31,288 nucleotides of DNA from an uncultured Porphyromonas sp. Its GTDB lineage: Bacteria; Bacteroidota; Bacteroidia; Bacteroidales; Porphyromonadaceae. The notes under the pieces were generated by a model. That model saw nothing but the letters and a program-made list of their open reading frames with translations, was not told the origin of the DNA and ran no database searches. Below, one piece after another: positions 24,301 to 31,288 of this stretch. The position numbers were made by a program, and so were the translations under genes. The stretch spans positions 1 to 31,288 of the forward strand of contig CAJPPK010000019.1 of the NCBI GenBank assembly GCA_905372565.1, in the 5' to 3' direction. Within the stretch, counting starts at the first letter, position 1, and each line of letters starts with the position of its first letter.

Positions 24301-27300
24301 CGACTCCAAGGCCAGGTCAATATAGTTCGCATCAGGCCAGACTACACGGCGGTCTCCTGGCAGATCACTACGATACGTACCTGCTGGAGTGAGACGAAGA
24401 GGTAAAGCATACTCATAGTAGTTATGCGTGTAGTCTGACCCAAGCCTTAGGAAGAGCTCAAAGTCCCCATCCTGCACACCGATAGGATCCTGTAGGAGCT
24501 CCTCGGCATGAGCGAAAAGCTGGAGACGACGATAGCGACGCAGATCATATGTCCCTTGGCGATAGACCGCTTTCCCCTCGCCAGCAGGTAGATCCTTGAG
24601 ACGTAGGGATAGTGCCTGCTCATTCTGCTGGAGGCTTTGCCCCTGCTGAGCATCTAGCGAGCGAGAGACTCCTGGCGGTAGGACGTAGCTCACCGGCTGA
24701 CGGTCAGCGTGCTCTTCGATACTGACAGCACTGACCGTCAGCTCCCCCGAGGACGGAGTAGGAACTGATCCCTCCTCTAAACTCCCCGCATAAGTGCGCC
24801 AGTCACCTCGCACCAGACGAAGCGCCCCGAAGCGTAGGTGGGTCTCCTCAGCAAAGTCTGTCAAATAAAGACGCATGAAGCGCACTCGTCTCAGATCCGT
24901 CATGCCTCCGATACGATCCGTAGGCTGACTTAATGGGATCCGAAAGAGATACCAAGTGACCTGAGAGGTCTCTCCATTACGGAAGGTCACAGGGACACGA
25001 CGCTCCCCGACGACAAAGTTGCGCCCCTCGACTAAGTCTTGTGGACGCAGGGAGACACGGTACTCGAAGTAGCGATTGACCTCGTTGAGGGTATAGTCTC
25101 CATTGACATCCTCCGCATCAGGGCTTAGCGTAGAGGCTAGCGCATAGCCATCTTCACCGGTAGCCGTGGAGGAGTTTCCCTCCGTACCATTATAATACTT
25201 GTATCGCTCTAGAATGGGCGATCGCTGGCTATCGTAGAGCGAGCTGCGGTAATGTCTGAAGTCATCCCTCCCAGGGTCATTCAGTGGACTCAGCGGATCT
25301 GCCTGCCAGCTAGCTCGTGTAGCTGGAGAGAGCACACCCTGTAGCTGGGAGAGGAAAGTCATATAGGCTGGATAAGTCTTCTCCTCCTCGGTAGATAGCC
25401 CATTGAGTCCGACATCCTGCTTCTCTCTGGCTCCCGTGCTATTATCGAAGGCATAGCCCACACGCTGCTGGGCTGGCACCTTACCCCAGACGGTCTCGAC
25501 AGCGGGAGGACTACCGGCTACGACTGGCAGACCGCTCTCGAAGGCCTTCTTCTCATCACGGAGAATATCCTCCGAGATATCACCTAAGTTGAAGTAGAGG
25601 TCTCCCCCACCCTGCACTCTGCCTTGGGGGTGATCCGCCCAAGGATCCATGAGCCAGAACTCCAGGTATTCCACATTTGCCGACTCGAAGTCAGATGCAT
25701 CGATCTTACGCATGATCCCACCCCAGCTAGCCCGAGGATTCTGAATACGCCCCGTAGCCGATAGGGACGAAGCATTCAGGTTATAAGGCCCCAGCTCCTC
25801 GGGGTAAAAGCTCAGAGACAAGGTCTGTAGATAGCTCGGCTGGCTAGCGTGCTGATCTCGGTAGGGATAGAGCTCTCCCGTCGGGATCTCACGTACCTGA
25901 TGTAGACTGACGAGGTTCGGGTCATTACGGATATAGGCGGGAGTTAGCCTACTCCGCTCTCGGGTAAAAAGAGGATCGATAGTAAACCACGATAGCAAGG
26001 CTCGGCGCTCGCCATAGCGCAGGTGATCTGCAGGAGAGAGGCCAGCCGTCAGACTCCCTTCGGGCGTCGAGGAGAGTACCCAAGCATATGGGCTCAAGAG
26101 ATCTATCGTAGAGCGTGACCCTTCGAAGTCATCGAGATAGCTCGCTCCACTCGTGTAGCGACTCTCGTAATGCCCTGGCAAAAGCTGAGCGACCTCTGCT
26201 GACACGCTGAGTGAAGAGGGAGCATCAAGATCGAGAAAAGGGAGCTTATTCAGCAGGCGGGTGAGGCTAGGAAGCTGGGCAGAGTAGCTTAGGTTAGCTC
26301 CCCACATGGTGTTTCGCATGCTTTCCTGCCCGAAGGTCGTTTTGGTCGTCAGGGGAAGCTCCGAGAGATGCATGACGGTGGCTCCTAGACGAAGCTCCTT
26401 GCTCAAGCGATAATTAAGGTCTAACCCAAGGAGCGTCTTCCGCTGTAGACCTAAGCCCTCTCCTCCCTGAAGGGATACCTCGATGGGCGTCTTGGATTCG
26501 ATGAGCTGTCTGTTGAGGATCTTGACCTTCCCAGCCAGATAGTCTACCGTATAGTCCGTCCCCTCGGTGAGTGCCTGTCCGCCAGCCGTTACCCGCACCG
26601 AGCCAGGAGCTACCCCCACTGCCCCGAGAGAGATCTCATCATCATGGCTAGCTCGGTACTCACCTCGGAGCGTGTACTTGTTCTTATTCACGAGCTGCAA
26701 GGCTTGGGTCGGCGTCTCTCGGTATAGCTCGGGGAAAGCGTAGCGGTCTGCCCATACGCCCGCCCCAAGTGCCTCCGTCAGAGTCCGACCAAAAGGCTCC
26801 AAAGTCGGGAAGATAATCAGCCCCTCAGCCGAACGTATCGTGTAGCCCTCGTAGAAGTCAAAGCGACCATCGGGGTGCGCCTCTCCCTGTAGATCTAGCC
26901 GGTCGAGGCCGGTTACCTCAAGGAGACGCTTGTCTTTGAGCGTCCCCTCAGTCAGATAAGGTAGTGCTATCCCCGTGGCATCATCTCGGTAGTTCACCTG
27001 AAGGCGGAACCCCTCACGCTGCACATCCCGTACGGCATTGCCAAGACGATAGACATTACGAAGCATCAAAGACCAAGTAGAAGACTGGGCTGTACGATCG
27101 GTGCTCTCCAAGAGCTTAACAAAAAGGACTTCTTCGGCTCTATCTGGCTGATCAGAGGTAAACTCTCCCACACGATAGACCTGCCCCCCGTAGGTGTATT
27201 CATAGGCCACAGCGAGGACTTCGTCTGGAGCTAGTGGCGTCCCTAGGCTAAGATAGCCGAGGGTGGGCTGTAGCGTGTATTCATTAGGTGCTAACCGTCG

Positions 27301-28578
27301 AGCACGCTCGACCTTCTCATAGTCCCTCCCAGGGCGAAGCGTAGCGCCCGGATAGAGCGCCAGCGCCGCCGTCACGCCCGAGCTATTCCTTAGTCCGGGG
27401 AGCGTATTCAGCGTGGCATAGAGCGCATTACTCCCATTCGCGGGGAGGGTAGCTCCAGAGCCTCCAATGCTTGGGTTATAGCGCTGGGTAGGTTCACCTA
27501 GATCAACGAAGCCCACGACGTCACGAGCGTCATCAAATCGTCCTCGGCGATTCGTCACCCAGACCTCGACACGTGTGACCTGTACCGCAGAGCGCACCTC
27601 GGGAAGGCTTCGCAAAGCTGTCTCGTAGTGATCCCTGAAGTAGGAGCTTAGGAAATAGTGACGTGAAGCATCGTACTGGACAGCGGATAGCTCAAAGCTC
27701 TCGGTCTGCTCCCCTCCTCGGCTAGCGACCTGCCTACTCTGCGTCTGCTGCTGGCTGACCAAGAGGTCGACATCTAGCGCTCCGATCTGTAGCCTACTAT
27801 GTAGCCCGAAGAGCTGTCCACCTCCGCTGATCAGACTATTGCGGGGCGTGAGACTCACGTTACCCACCTCGATGAGCTTGATGATATCGTCCTCCTCGCC
27901 TTCGAAGGAGAGTTTGAGCTTCTTGGCATCGGTATCGAAGGTCGCTGCCGTATTGTAGTTCATCCCGAAGTGGAGCTTCGAGCCCAAGGTGGCCTGCACA
28001 TTGGCTTGAATCTTCTCGTCAAAGTCGAAGTAAGTCACACGTCTAGCTCGCTCAGGCAAGGCGGGATTGTCGGTACGGGTGCTCTTAAGCCCTGCAGAGA
28101 GCTCGGCTGTCCCCTGCAGACGCAGCTTGAGCCCTCCATGACCGAAGAGCTGATCGAGGAATCCGTCCTCCTGTCGATCCGTCACCTTCGGGCGTGGTCG
28201 CTGGCTTTCCTCTCGGCTTCGCTCAAAAAGGGCATCCCAATAGCTCCCCATACTTCGCTCACTCCAGAGGCGTAGGTACTCCTCGTAGGAGAGAGGTACA
28301 AGCAGTTCCTCCGAAGGCGTACGTGTCAGTCCTCGGAAGAGGTACCAGTAGTCTCCCTCTAGGGGCAGTAGTCGCTTCCCTAAAGAGTCGACTCGAAAGC
28401 GGGAAGCCAGCTGGGAGCGAAGAGGATCCTGAGCCTTCGCAGGAAAAAGGACGGGGGTAGGAACGAGCGAAGGTAGCGACCGCATCTGGCCTCTACCTTC
28501 GTTCATCAAGAGAAGGACTAGGAGGATGACCCCTAGTCCATAGGAAAAGCTACGATGGCTACCCCTCCACCGAGCCAT
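21394..28578 (-). CDS. sov: Type IX secretion outer-membrane translocon Sov/SprA
   Basis: A giant 2394-aa outer-membrane beta-barrel that is the protein-conducting channel of the type IX secretion system; in Porphyromonas gingivalis Sov is needed to secrete gingipains. A hydrophobic export signal lies at ~10-30 (YGLGVILLVLLLMNEG). The rest is rich in beta-strand alternation and contains long SprA-type segments with frequent phrases such as VAYEYTYGG, LGLDLNYRLSKELRLG, LEFWLMDPW, VEVWINELRLG and, at the extreme C-terminus, VSLRISLMN as a final strand. The length is close to known Sov/SprA proteins and there are no internal stops, so it should be functional. It begins 4 nt after ruvA, the same gene order known from Porphyromonas. 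Cargo proteins with type IX C-terminal domains would be encoded elsewhere. Confidence 0.95.
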   Translation of the reverse strand: MARWRGSHRSFSYGLGVILLVLLLMNEGRGQMRSLPSLVPTPVLFPAKAQDPLRSQLASRFRVDSLGKRLLPLEGDYWYLFRGLTRTPSEELLVPLSYEEYLRLWSERSMGSYWDALFERSREESQRPRPKVTDRQEDGFLDQLFGHGGLKLRLQGTAELSAGLKSTRTDNPALPERARRVTYFDFDEKIQANVQATLGSKLHFGMNYNTAATFDTDAKKLKLSFEGEEDDIIKLIEVGNVSLTPRNSLISGGGQLFGLHSRLQIGALDVDLLVSQQQTQSRQVASRGGEQTESFELSAVQYDASRHYFLSSYFRDHYETALRSLPEVRSAVQVTRVEVWVTNRRGRFDDARDVVGFVDLGEPTQRYNPSIGGSGATLPANGSNALYATLNTLPGLRNSSGVTAALALYPGATLRPGRDYEKVERARRLAPNEYTLQPTLGYLSLGTPLAPDEVLAVAYEYTYGGQVYRVGEFTSDQPDRAEEVLFVKLLESTDRTAQSSTWSLMLRNVYRLGNAVRDVQREGFRLQVNYRDDATGIALPYLTEGTLKDKRLLEVTGLDRLDLQGEAHPDGRFDFYEGYTIRSAEGLIIFPTLEPFGRTLTEALGAGVWADRYAFPELYRETPTQALQLVNKNKYTLRGEYRASHDDEISLGAVGVAPGSVRVTAGGQALTEGTDYTVDYLAGKVKILNRQLIESKTPIEVSLQGGEGLGLQRKTLLGLDLNYRLSKELRLGATVMHLSELPLTTKTTFGQESMRNTMWGANLSYSAQLPSLTRLLNKLPFLDLDAPSSLSVSAEVAQLLPGHYESRYTSGASYLDDFEGSRSTIDLLSPYAWVLSSTPEGSLTAGLSPADHLRYGERRALLSWFTIDPLFTRERSRLTPAYIRNDPNLVSLHQVREIPTGELYPYRDQHASQPSYLQTLSLSFYPEELGPYNLNASSLSATGRIQNPRASWGGIMRKIDASDFESANVEYLEFWLMDPWADHPQGRVQGGGDLYFNLGDISEDILRDEKKAFESGLPVVAGSPPAVETVWGKVPAQQRVGYAFDNSTGAREKQDVGLNGLSTEEEKTYPAYMTFLSQLQGVLSPATRASWQADPLSPLNDPGRDDFRHYRSSLYDSQRSPILERYKYYNGTEGNSSTATGEDGYALASTLSPDAEDVNGDYTLNEVNRYFEYRVSLRPQDLVEGRNFVVGERRVPVTFRNGETSQVTWYLFRIPLSQPTDRIGGMTDLRRVRFMRLYLTDFAEETHLRFGALRLVRGDWRTYAGSLEEGSVPTPSSGELTVSAVSIEEHADRQPVSYVLPPGVSRSLDAQQGQSLQQNEQALSLRLKDLPAGEGKAVYRQGTYDLRRYRRLQLFAHAEELLQDPIGVQDGDFELFLRLGSDYTHNYYEYALPLRLTPAGTYRSDLPGDRRVVWPDANYIDLALESLVELKRQRNALLTRGGGGASLYQRYTQQETNDPTRRLTVLGSPSLSHIRTLMIGVRNASGMTRSVEVWINELRLGDYHEEAGWAGNAQLALQLSSLGSVNLRGQYTSAGFGAIDAPLAARTLASRSQIYLNTQTDLGRLFPPKAKLSIPLYYSLSEDEERPDYLPTDEDVHFKDALRELPKTEQKALEKRSITHRRNEGLALTGVNLGIRSKEPMPYDPANVSFSYSRSLSEESSPTLDYRRRLNWQGNVSYDFSPTWRPVRPFAKLSGESPWADFLRQYSLTLWPSRLRLETTMLRNYEEEQLRPQEEGRLNALPATFAQQFLWNRRLELAWTPIPTLSLTLSAGTDARIEEPHEQVNRRLNPDGWVAWQDSVMQSIRQGGTPQHYGQQVSLTYQLPTSQIKPLSFVSAQLAYTSAYTWDRGARLADPAQPLAHQLSSQGNLDLSSAIQLRQLYAKVPYLAKLEKRYASSPSPSTSKAKGRSRGEEEEGFFHSLLDRLVYTLMSAKEVQLSYRSTRQTLLSGFLPSIGWAGGQGHLGSSLSPGIPFSLGLTDVGWIDKLADEGALLMDPERARAGVFTRTRTLDVRATLQPWRDLTITLTANHSRTDRTDVQYMQAGHPRLYGGDFTMTGVGLRGFFAPLRAESGYPSKAFDEFLLARSTIAQRWRELGLVGASTLSPQSSALMIPAFRAVYMRSGGARGVSLSSLPSLSSVLPNWSLTYTGLSRWEWLKKYFRSVSLRHAYRGIYTVGSFSSFAGWSGADPDGLGMIRRQALDGSGALSSEASYAYDFTSVAFQESFYPLIGIDMTWHSGIGMTAQWRESRGRVLNLAAYSLIESMTKEVNVGLSYKVADLTQLFRPRPRGGRRSRQRAEQAKKGVVSSPKGLTLRTDYSLRNTATLIRSIQTGTAEATAGQLEHRLRVTLDYDLSRLLGLKVYYDYSRQRPLVSTYAYPMATSSFGVSLRISLMN

Positions 28579-28582
28579 AAGG

Positions 28583-29203
28583 CTAGAGGAGCTTGAGCCC
28601 CTGACGGATGAGTTCCTCCACAGTGACCGTCGGATCGGAGGCGATCAGCTGACGTACGACCTTCTGCACCGCAGCTTCGGGATAGCCAAGCATCTTCAAG
28701 GCCGCCACAGCCTCACTCGGTGTGGCCTGATCGATGGGCTGTATCTTCGCCCCACGCTTGGTCGTCGTCGGGATGGAGGTCGTCGGTTGGTCTCCCTCCT
28801 CCATAGGTGGAAGCTTGCCTCGTAGGTCTACGAGGATACGCTGAGCGGTCTTCAGCCCGATACCCTTAATGGCCTTCAGGGGCTCGATCTGACCAAGCGT
28901 GATGATCGCATTAAGCTCATGCGGGGGATAGGAGGAGAGTATGATCCGCGCCGTATTAGCCCCGACCCCGGAGACGGTCAGCAGATGGCGGAAGAGCTCC
29001 TGCTCTTCCCTCGTGGCGAAGCCATAGAGTAGGTGAGCATCCTCACGGATGACTTCGGTGATAAGTATCTTGCCCTCGGTCTGTCCCTGTAGGGTCGTGT
29101 AGGTCGTGAGCGAGATAGCGACGGCATAGCCCACACCTGCGCACTCCACGAGGAGGGTCGTCGGGGTCAGCTCGGTATAGGTACCACGGAGATAGGCGAT
29201 CAT
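28583..29203 (-). CDS. ruvA: Holliday junction DNA helicase subunit RuvA
   Basis: A 206-aa junction-binding protein that loads RuvB for branch migration during recombination. The N-terminal OB fold covers ~1-63 (MIAYLRGTYTEL..., CAGVGYAV). Two helix-hairpin-helix motifs are clear at ~74-89 (LLTVSGVGANTARIIL) and ~109-127 (LKAIKGIGLKTAQRILVDL). After a flexible linker rich in Thr and Pro, the C-terminal RuvB-contact domain runs ~158-206 (EAVAALKMLGYPEAAVQKVV). Length is normal. It lies 15 nt after the DUF2520 gene and 4 nt before sov; cotranscription with a secretion gene seems to be historical rather than functional. Confidence 0.96.
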   Translation of the reverse strand: MIAYLRGTYTELTPTTLLVECAGVGYAVAISLTTYTTLQGQTEGKILITEVIREDAHLLYGFATREEQELFRHLLTVSGVGANTARIILSSYPPHELNAIITLGQIEPLKAIKGIGLKTAQRILVDLRGKLPPMEEGDQPTTSIPTTTKRGAKIQPIDQATPSEAVAALKMLGYPEAAVQKVVRQLIASDPTVTVEELIRQGLKLL

Positions 29204-29218
29204 ACGATACGGGGTTGG

Positions 29219-30019
29219 TTAGTGAGAGCGACGAATACGCTCGGTGAAGAGGTCATAGACCCTGAGTAGCTCCTCTTGGTCAGCCAGCACAGCTCGGTGG
29301 CGATCGATGGTCTTGACGTCCCCTCGCCGAGCGGGTCCAGACTGTGCAGCTTGGGCTGGGAGGCGGTGAAGCTTATCGATCATCTCATCAAGGAGCGGAA
29401 GTAGTGCCTTGGGAGGTAGGTCATACTGCTGGAGAAGGTGCTCTGAGATAGCGATAAGGTGGTTGGAGAAGTTGCATGCGATGACCGCTCCTAGGTGCAG
29501 GATCAGGCGTTGCTCACTAGAAGCCCAATGGATCTCCTCGGCTAAGGCTTGAGCCAGCCCCGTTAAACTCGGAGTAAGAGCCTCCTGGGCCGCCTCGAGG
29601 TAGAAGGGAACCTCCTTCGTATCCACGACACGCCCTCGGGAGAAGGTCGAGAGAGGATAGAGTACCCCTGATCGAGGATGATGGGATGAGATCACCTCCA
29701 GAGGTGTCGCCCCAGAGCAATGCAGGAGATAGCCGCTCACACGTGCAGACAAAGCCTCGGCGACCTCCGCCAGTGCATCATCGGGCACCGCTAGGATATA
29801 GCCCGTAGCCTCGGTCTCGACCTCATCTAAGGTACCGGCTACGCTAACTGATCCTCCCAGCTGGCGAGCGAGCTCTCGTGCAGACGCTCCGCCAGGGCTA
29901 TAGATCTGCACCAGCCGACCCTCCAGCCAATAGCGCTGCAAGCCAAAGGCTAAGGACGTAGCCAGCCCACCAGCGCCGATCAAGACAAGACGCTCTCCCA
30001 CGACAGACTCCTCCGTCAT
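29219..30019 (-). CDS. Rossmann-fold protein with DUF2520
   Basis: A 266-aa cytoplasmic protein with an N-terminal NAD(P)-binding domain (RLVLIGAGGLATSLAFGL, GAGGLA at 15-20) and a C-terminal helical DUF2520-type domain. The joint includes LLHCSGATPLEVI and SGVLYPLSTFSRGR, both typical of this family, and the C-terminal part has the NHLIAISEHLLQQYDLP helix. It resembles the F420-dependent NADP reductase and 6-phosphogluconate dehydrogenase folds, but the substrate is not known. The ATG sits directly before the nitroreductase stop codon (adjacent, 0 nt gap), so translation is coupled. Confidence 0.9.
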   Translation of the reverse strand: MTEESVVGERLVLIGAGGLATSLAFGLQRYWLEGRLVQIYSPGGASARELARQLGGSVSVAGTLDEVETEATGYILAVPDDALAEVAEALSARVSGYLLHCSGATPLEVISSHHPRSGVLYPLSTFSRGRVVDTKEVPFYLEAAQEALTPSLTGLAQALAEEIHWASSEQRLILHLGAVIACNFSNHLIAISEHLLQQYDLPPKALLPLLDEMIDKLHRLPAQAAQSGPARRGDVKTIDRHRAVLADQEELLRVYDLFTERIRRSH

Positions 30020-30667
30020 CTAGGCCTCGTGTGCGGGTTCCTCGGGCAGGACATACTTCCCGATGTGGATCTTCTCCCACTTGAGGCTCTCGGTAGGTCG
30101 TGGTTCAGACGGCGCCGCCTTATGCCCAATGGCGAGGATACATAGCACCTCGAGCTGGTAGGGGATATCTAGGAGATTGCGCACGTACTCGGCAGACTCC
30201 TGCCCATTACCCGTATAGCATCCGTAAACATCCGCCCAGCAAGAGCCTAGACCTAGCGCCTCGGCCTGGAGCTGGATATATCCTGCCGCCAGCGAGGCAT
30301 CAGCGATCCAGCGCTCACACTCCATCGGGGAGCCCAAGATCACGATCCCCAGAGGCACCTGCCTAAGGAAGCCTGCACCAGCCTCACGCATATAGCTCAG
30401 CGCATCAAGCTTCTCCCGATCTTCGATCAGGATAAACTGGGTCGTGTGGCGGTTCTTCGACGAAGGAGCACGCAGTCCTGCCTCCAGGAGAATCTGTACT
30501 TCTTCACCCGTCAGTGGGGTGTCTACAAACTTACGCACGGAGCGTCGGCTATGTATAGCTGGGAGTAAGGCTGGGGTATCGCTCTCTTGGATGAGCTCCT
30601 CACCTAACTGCTTCATTTCATTCAATAGTCCCTCGCCCTCGGCGAGTAGGTGATGGTTAGGGTGCAT
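30020..30667 (-). CDS. Nitroreductase-family flavoprotein
   Basis: A 215-aa FMN-dependent reductase of the nitroreductase family, reducing nitro compounds, quinones or flavins with NAD(P)H. The FMN phosphate motif SRRSVRKF lies at ~41-48, followed by LRAPSSKNRHTTQFILIEDR and the central LQAEALGLGSCW helix typical of the family (~135-145). The N-terminal ~35 residues are not conserved, and a later start at Met18 is possible. It is the first gene of the operon with the DUF2520 protein, ruvA and sov, with a possible -7 element at 30741-30748. Confidence 0.9.
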   Translation of the reverse strand: MHPNHHLLAEGEGLLNEMKQLGEELIQESDTPALLPAIHSRRSVRKFVDTPLTGEEVQILLEAGLRAPSSKNRHTTQFILIEDREKLDALSYMREAGAGFLRQVPLGIVILGSPMECERWIADASLAAGYIQLQAEALGLGSCWADVYGCYTGNGQESAEYVRNLLDIPYQLEVLCILAIGHKAAPSEPRPTESLKWEKIHIGKYVLPEEPAHEA

Positions 30668-30740
30668 CTTATACTACAGATAATGGGAGTAATAGCGTCA
30701 GGGGAACCAAGGTACTAGCCCGCACTCCCCTCAGTAAAGA

Positions 30741-30748
30741 CAAAAATA
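30741..30748 (-). promoter_or_regulatory. Possible -7 element of the nitroreductase-sov operon
   Basis: Minus-strand TATTTTTG fits TAnnTTTG about 74 nt upstream of the nitroreductase start. No -33 TTTG is seen, so this is a weak call. Confidence 0.35.
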
Positions 30749-30879
30749 CGCATTCTCAGTCAGTAGCGAGCACGAAGATACCCCCATCCGATCCCAGATT
30801 GTGACCTCGCTCGACCTCTTCGCTTAGCCATCAGATCGCTCCGTACGTGCCCACGGCACACGAAGCTCGACGGGCTCAC

Positions 30880-30969
30880 CGAGGATAAACCCTGTTATCT
30901 ATCCCCAAAATAGTGGATAACCACGGTGGATAAGTAGATCCCGAGAGTATTTCACAGCTCTTATCCCCC
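30880..30969. other. Cluster of DnaA-box-like sites
   Basis: Within 90 bp lie TTATCCACT (minus, 30912-30920), TTATCCACC (minus, 30925-30933, 13 bp from the first), TTATCCTCG (minus, 30880-30888) and TTATCCCCC (plus, 30961-30969). Each differs by one to three bases from TTATCCACA. There is no strong AT-rich tract nearby and no dnaA or other origin-linked gene, so replication control is only a possibility. Confidence 0.4.
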
Positions 30970-31000
30970 ATAGACGAAGCTCAAGCGCACAAGAAACATC

Positions 31001-31088
31001 CATCTTTCCCCCGAGAGAGCTCTACCTTCCCTCCTGCACAGCCTTACCTTTACTCCGACGAAGCTCTACCTTTCCCGAAGCAAGGGTC
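31001..31088. repeat. 22-bp-period array with TACCTTT core
   Basis: Four units begin at 31001, 31023, 31045 and 31067, an exact 22-bp period. The core is TACCTTTCCC or close to it (the first reads CATCTTTCCC), and three of the four units end in GCTC, GCCT or GGTC. The middle bases vary. The period equals that of the array at 2095-2234, though the core differs; both contain TAnnTTT. Confidence 0.7.
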
Positions 31089-31119
31089 TGGCTTCTCCAG
31101 CCCTCCCCCTAGCAAACGC

Positions 31120-31164
31120 CGAGGCATCCCCCGTACACTCCGAAGAGTGATGAGGGATGCCTCG
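31120..31164 (-). terminator. Terminator of the partial right-edge gene
   Basis: An 11-bp outer stem (31120-31130 with 31154-31164) encloses a second 5-bp stem (31136-31140 with 31145-31149) with a CGAA loop. It lies 43 bp past the stop codon of the minus-strand gene at the window edge. A further 6-bp hairpin (31172-31177 with 31182-31187) precedes it. Confidence 0.65.
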
Positions 31165-31207
31165 ACCCTTAGCCTAGCAGGCTAGGCAGGGAAAGCTCAA
31201 AAGCTCC

Positions 31208-31288
31208 TTAGCCGATGAGCGAACGGAGATGCGCCTGATACGCTTCCCAGTCCGTGATCACGTGGCGGGCAACGCCCGTCTCGATAGC
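31208..31288 (-). CDS. Partial gene, probable malic enzyme C-terminus
   Basis: The last 26 codons of a minus-strand gene that continues past the right edge, ending TAA at 31208-31210. The readable residues include AIETGVAR and DWEAYQAHL. The pattern A-x-E-(T/S)-G-V-A-R, then a D-x-x-A-Y-x-x-x-L tail, matches the C-terminus of the malic domain in NAD(P)-dependent malic enzymes, which decarboxylate malate to pyruvate. With so little sequence the identification is tentative, but the reading frame and the terminator behind it are convincing. Confidence 0.5.
   Translation of the reverse strand, partial: AIETGVARHVITDWEAYQAHLRSLIG

Noticed and set aside
1..31288. tRNA or rRNA genes
   Set aside because: No T-arm GGTTCGAATCC-like segment within a cloverleaf arrangement and no rRNA-like sequence were seen on either strand.

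Overview
The window looks like a chromosomal segment of a Bacteroidota bacterium close to Porphyromonas. The evidence is a very large Sov/SprA type IX secretion translocon gene directly next to ruvA, promoters of the Bacteroidota TTTG / TAnnTTTG type, a glutaminyl-tRNA synthetase, and starts with little Shine-Dalgarno signal. Coding DNA is moderately GC-rich. The first ~2 kb reads as more AT-rich. The species cannot be fixed from the sequence alone.

Layout. (1) 1-2895 is gene-poor accessory DNA. It holds clustered TGCTACA motifs and hairpins, a frame-broken gene remnant, a beta-propeller-like hypothetical gene flanked by two copies of a ~77-bp leader repeat, a 22-bp-period array with a CTATATAG core, and an orphan terminator. 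(2) 2896-5023 has an exported rhodanese-domain protein, a decayed histidine-kinase remnant and a secreted M23/LysM peptidase. (3) 5225-5431 is a 23-bp-period minisatellite. (4) 5468-10893 is a plus-strand operon with a clear promoter and terminator: HU-like protein, TolC-like outer-membrane factor, HlyD-like adaptor and two ABC-2 permeases, with no ATPase gene. (5) 10916-13426, minus strand, holds a BASS-family transporter, a Nudix hydrolase and a ROK sugar kinase. (6) 13427-13850 carries an 81-nt palindrome and a terminator. (7) 13853-20998, minus strand, is a probable six-gene operon: glnS, dedA-like, FAD oxidoreductase, dapA, YigZ/IMPACT family and a polysaccharide flippase. (8) 20999-21393 carries a second, inverted copy of the 23-bp minisatellite. 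(9) 21394-30667, minus strand, is a tight operon: nitroreductase, DUF2520/Rossmann protein, ruvA, sov. (10) 30668-31207 is intergenic with a DnaA-box-like cluster, a second 22-bp array and a terminator. (11) The window ends inside the 3' end of a probable malic enzyme gene.

How the genes work together. The HU/TolC/HlyD/ABC-2 genes should form one envelope-spanning efflux or export machine whose energy source must be encoded elsewhere. Sov is the outer-membrane pore for type IX secretion. The glnS operon combines tRNA charging, lysine/diaminopimelate synthesis and envelope polysaccharide export. The most unusual feature is the set of phased 22-23-bp arrays in the intergenic gaps. They use at least three core motifs and share a period of about two helical turns. 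The other notable spot is the repeat-flanked cassette in the first 2 kb, which looks like a modular accessory locus, possibly of orphan immunity type (inference only).
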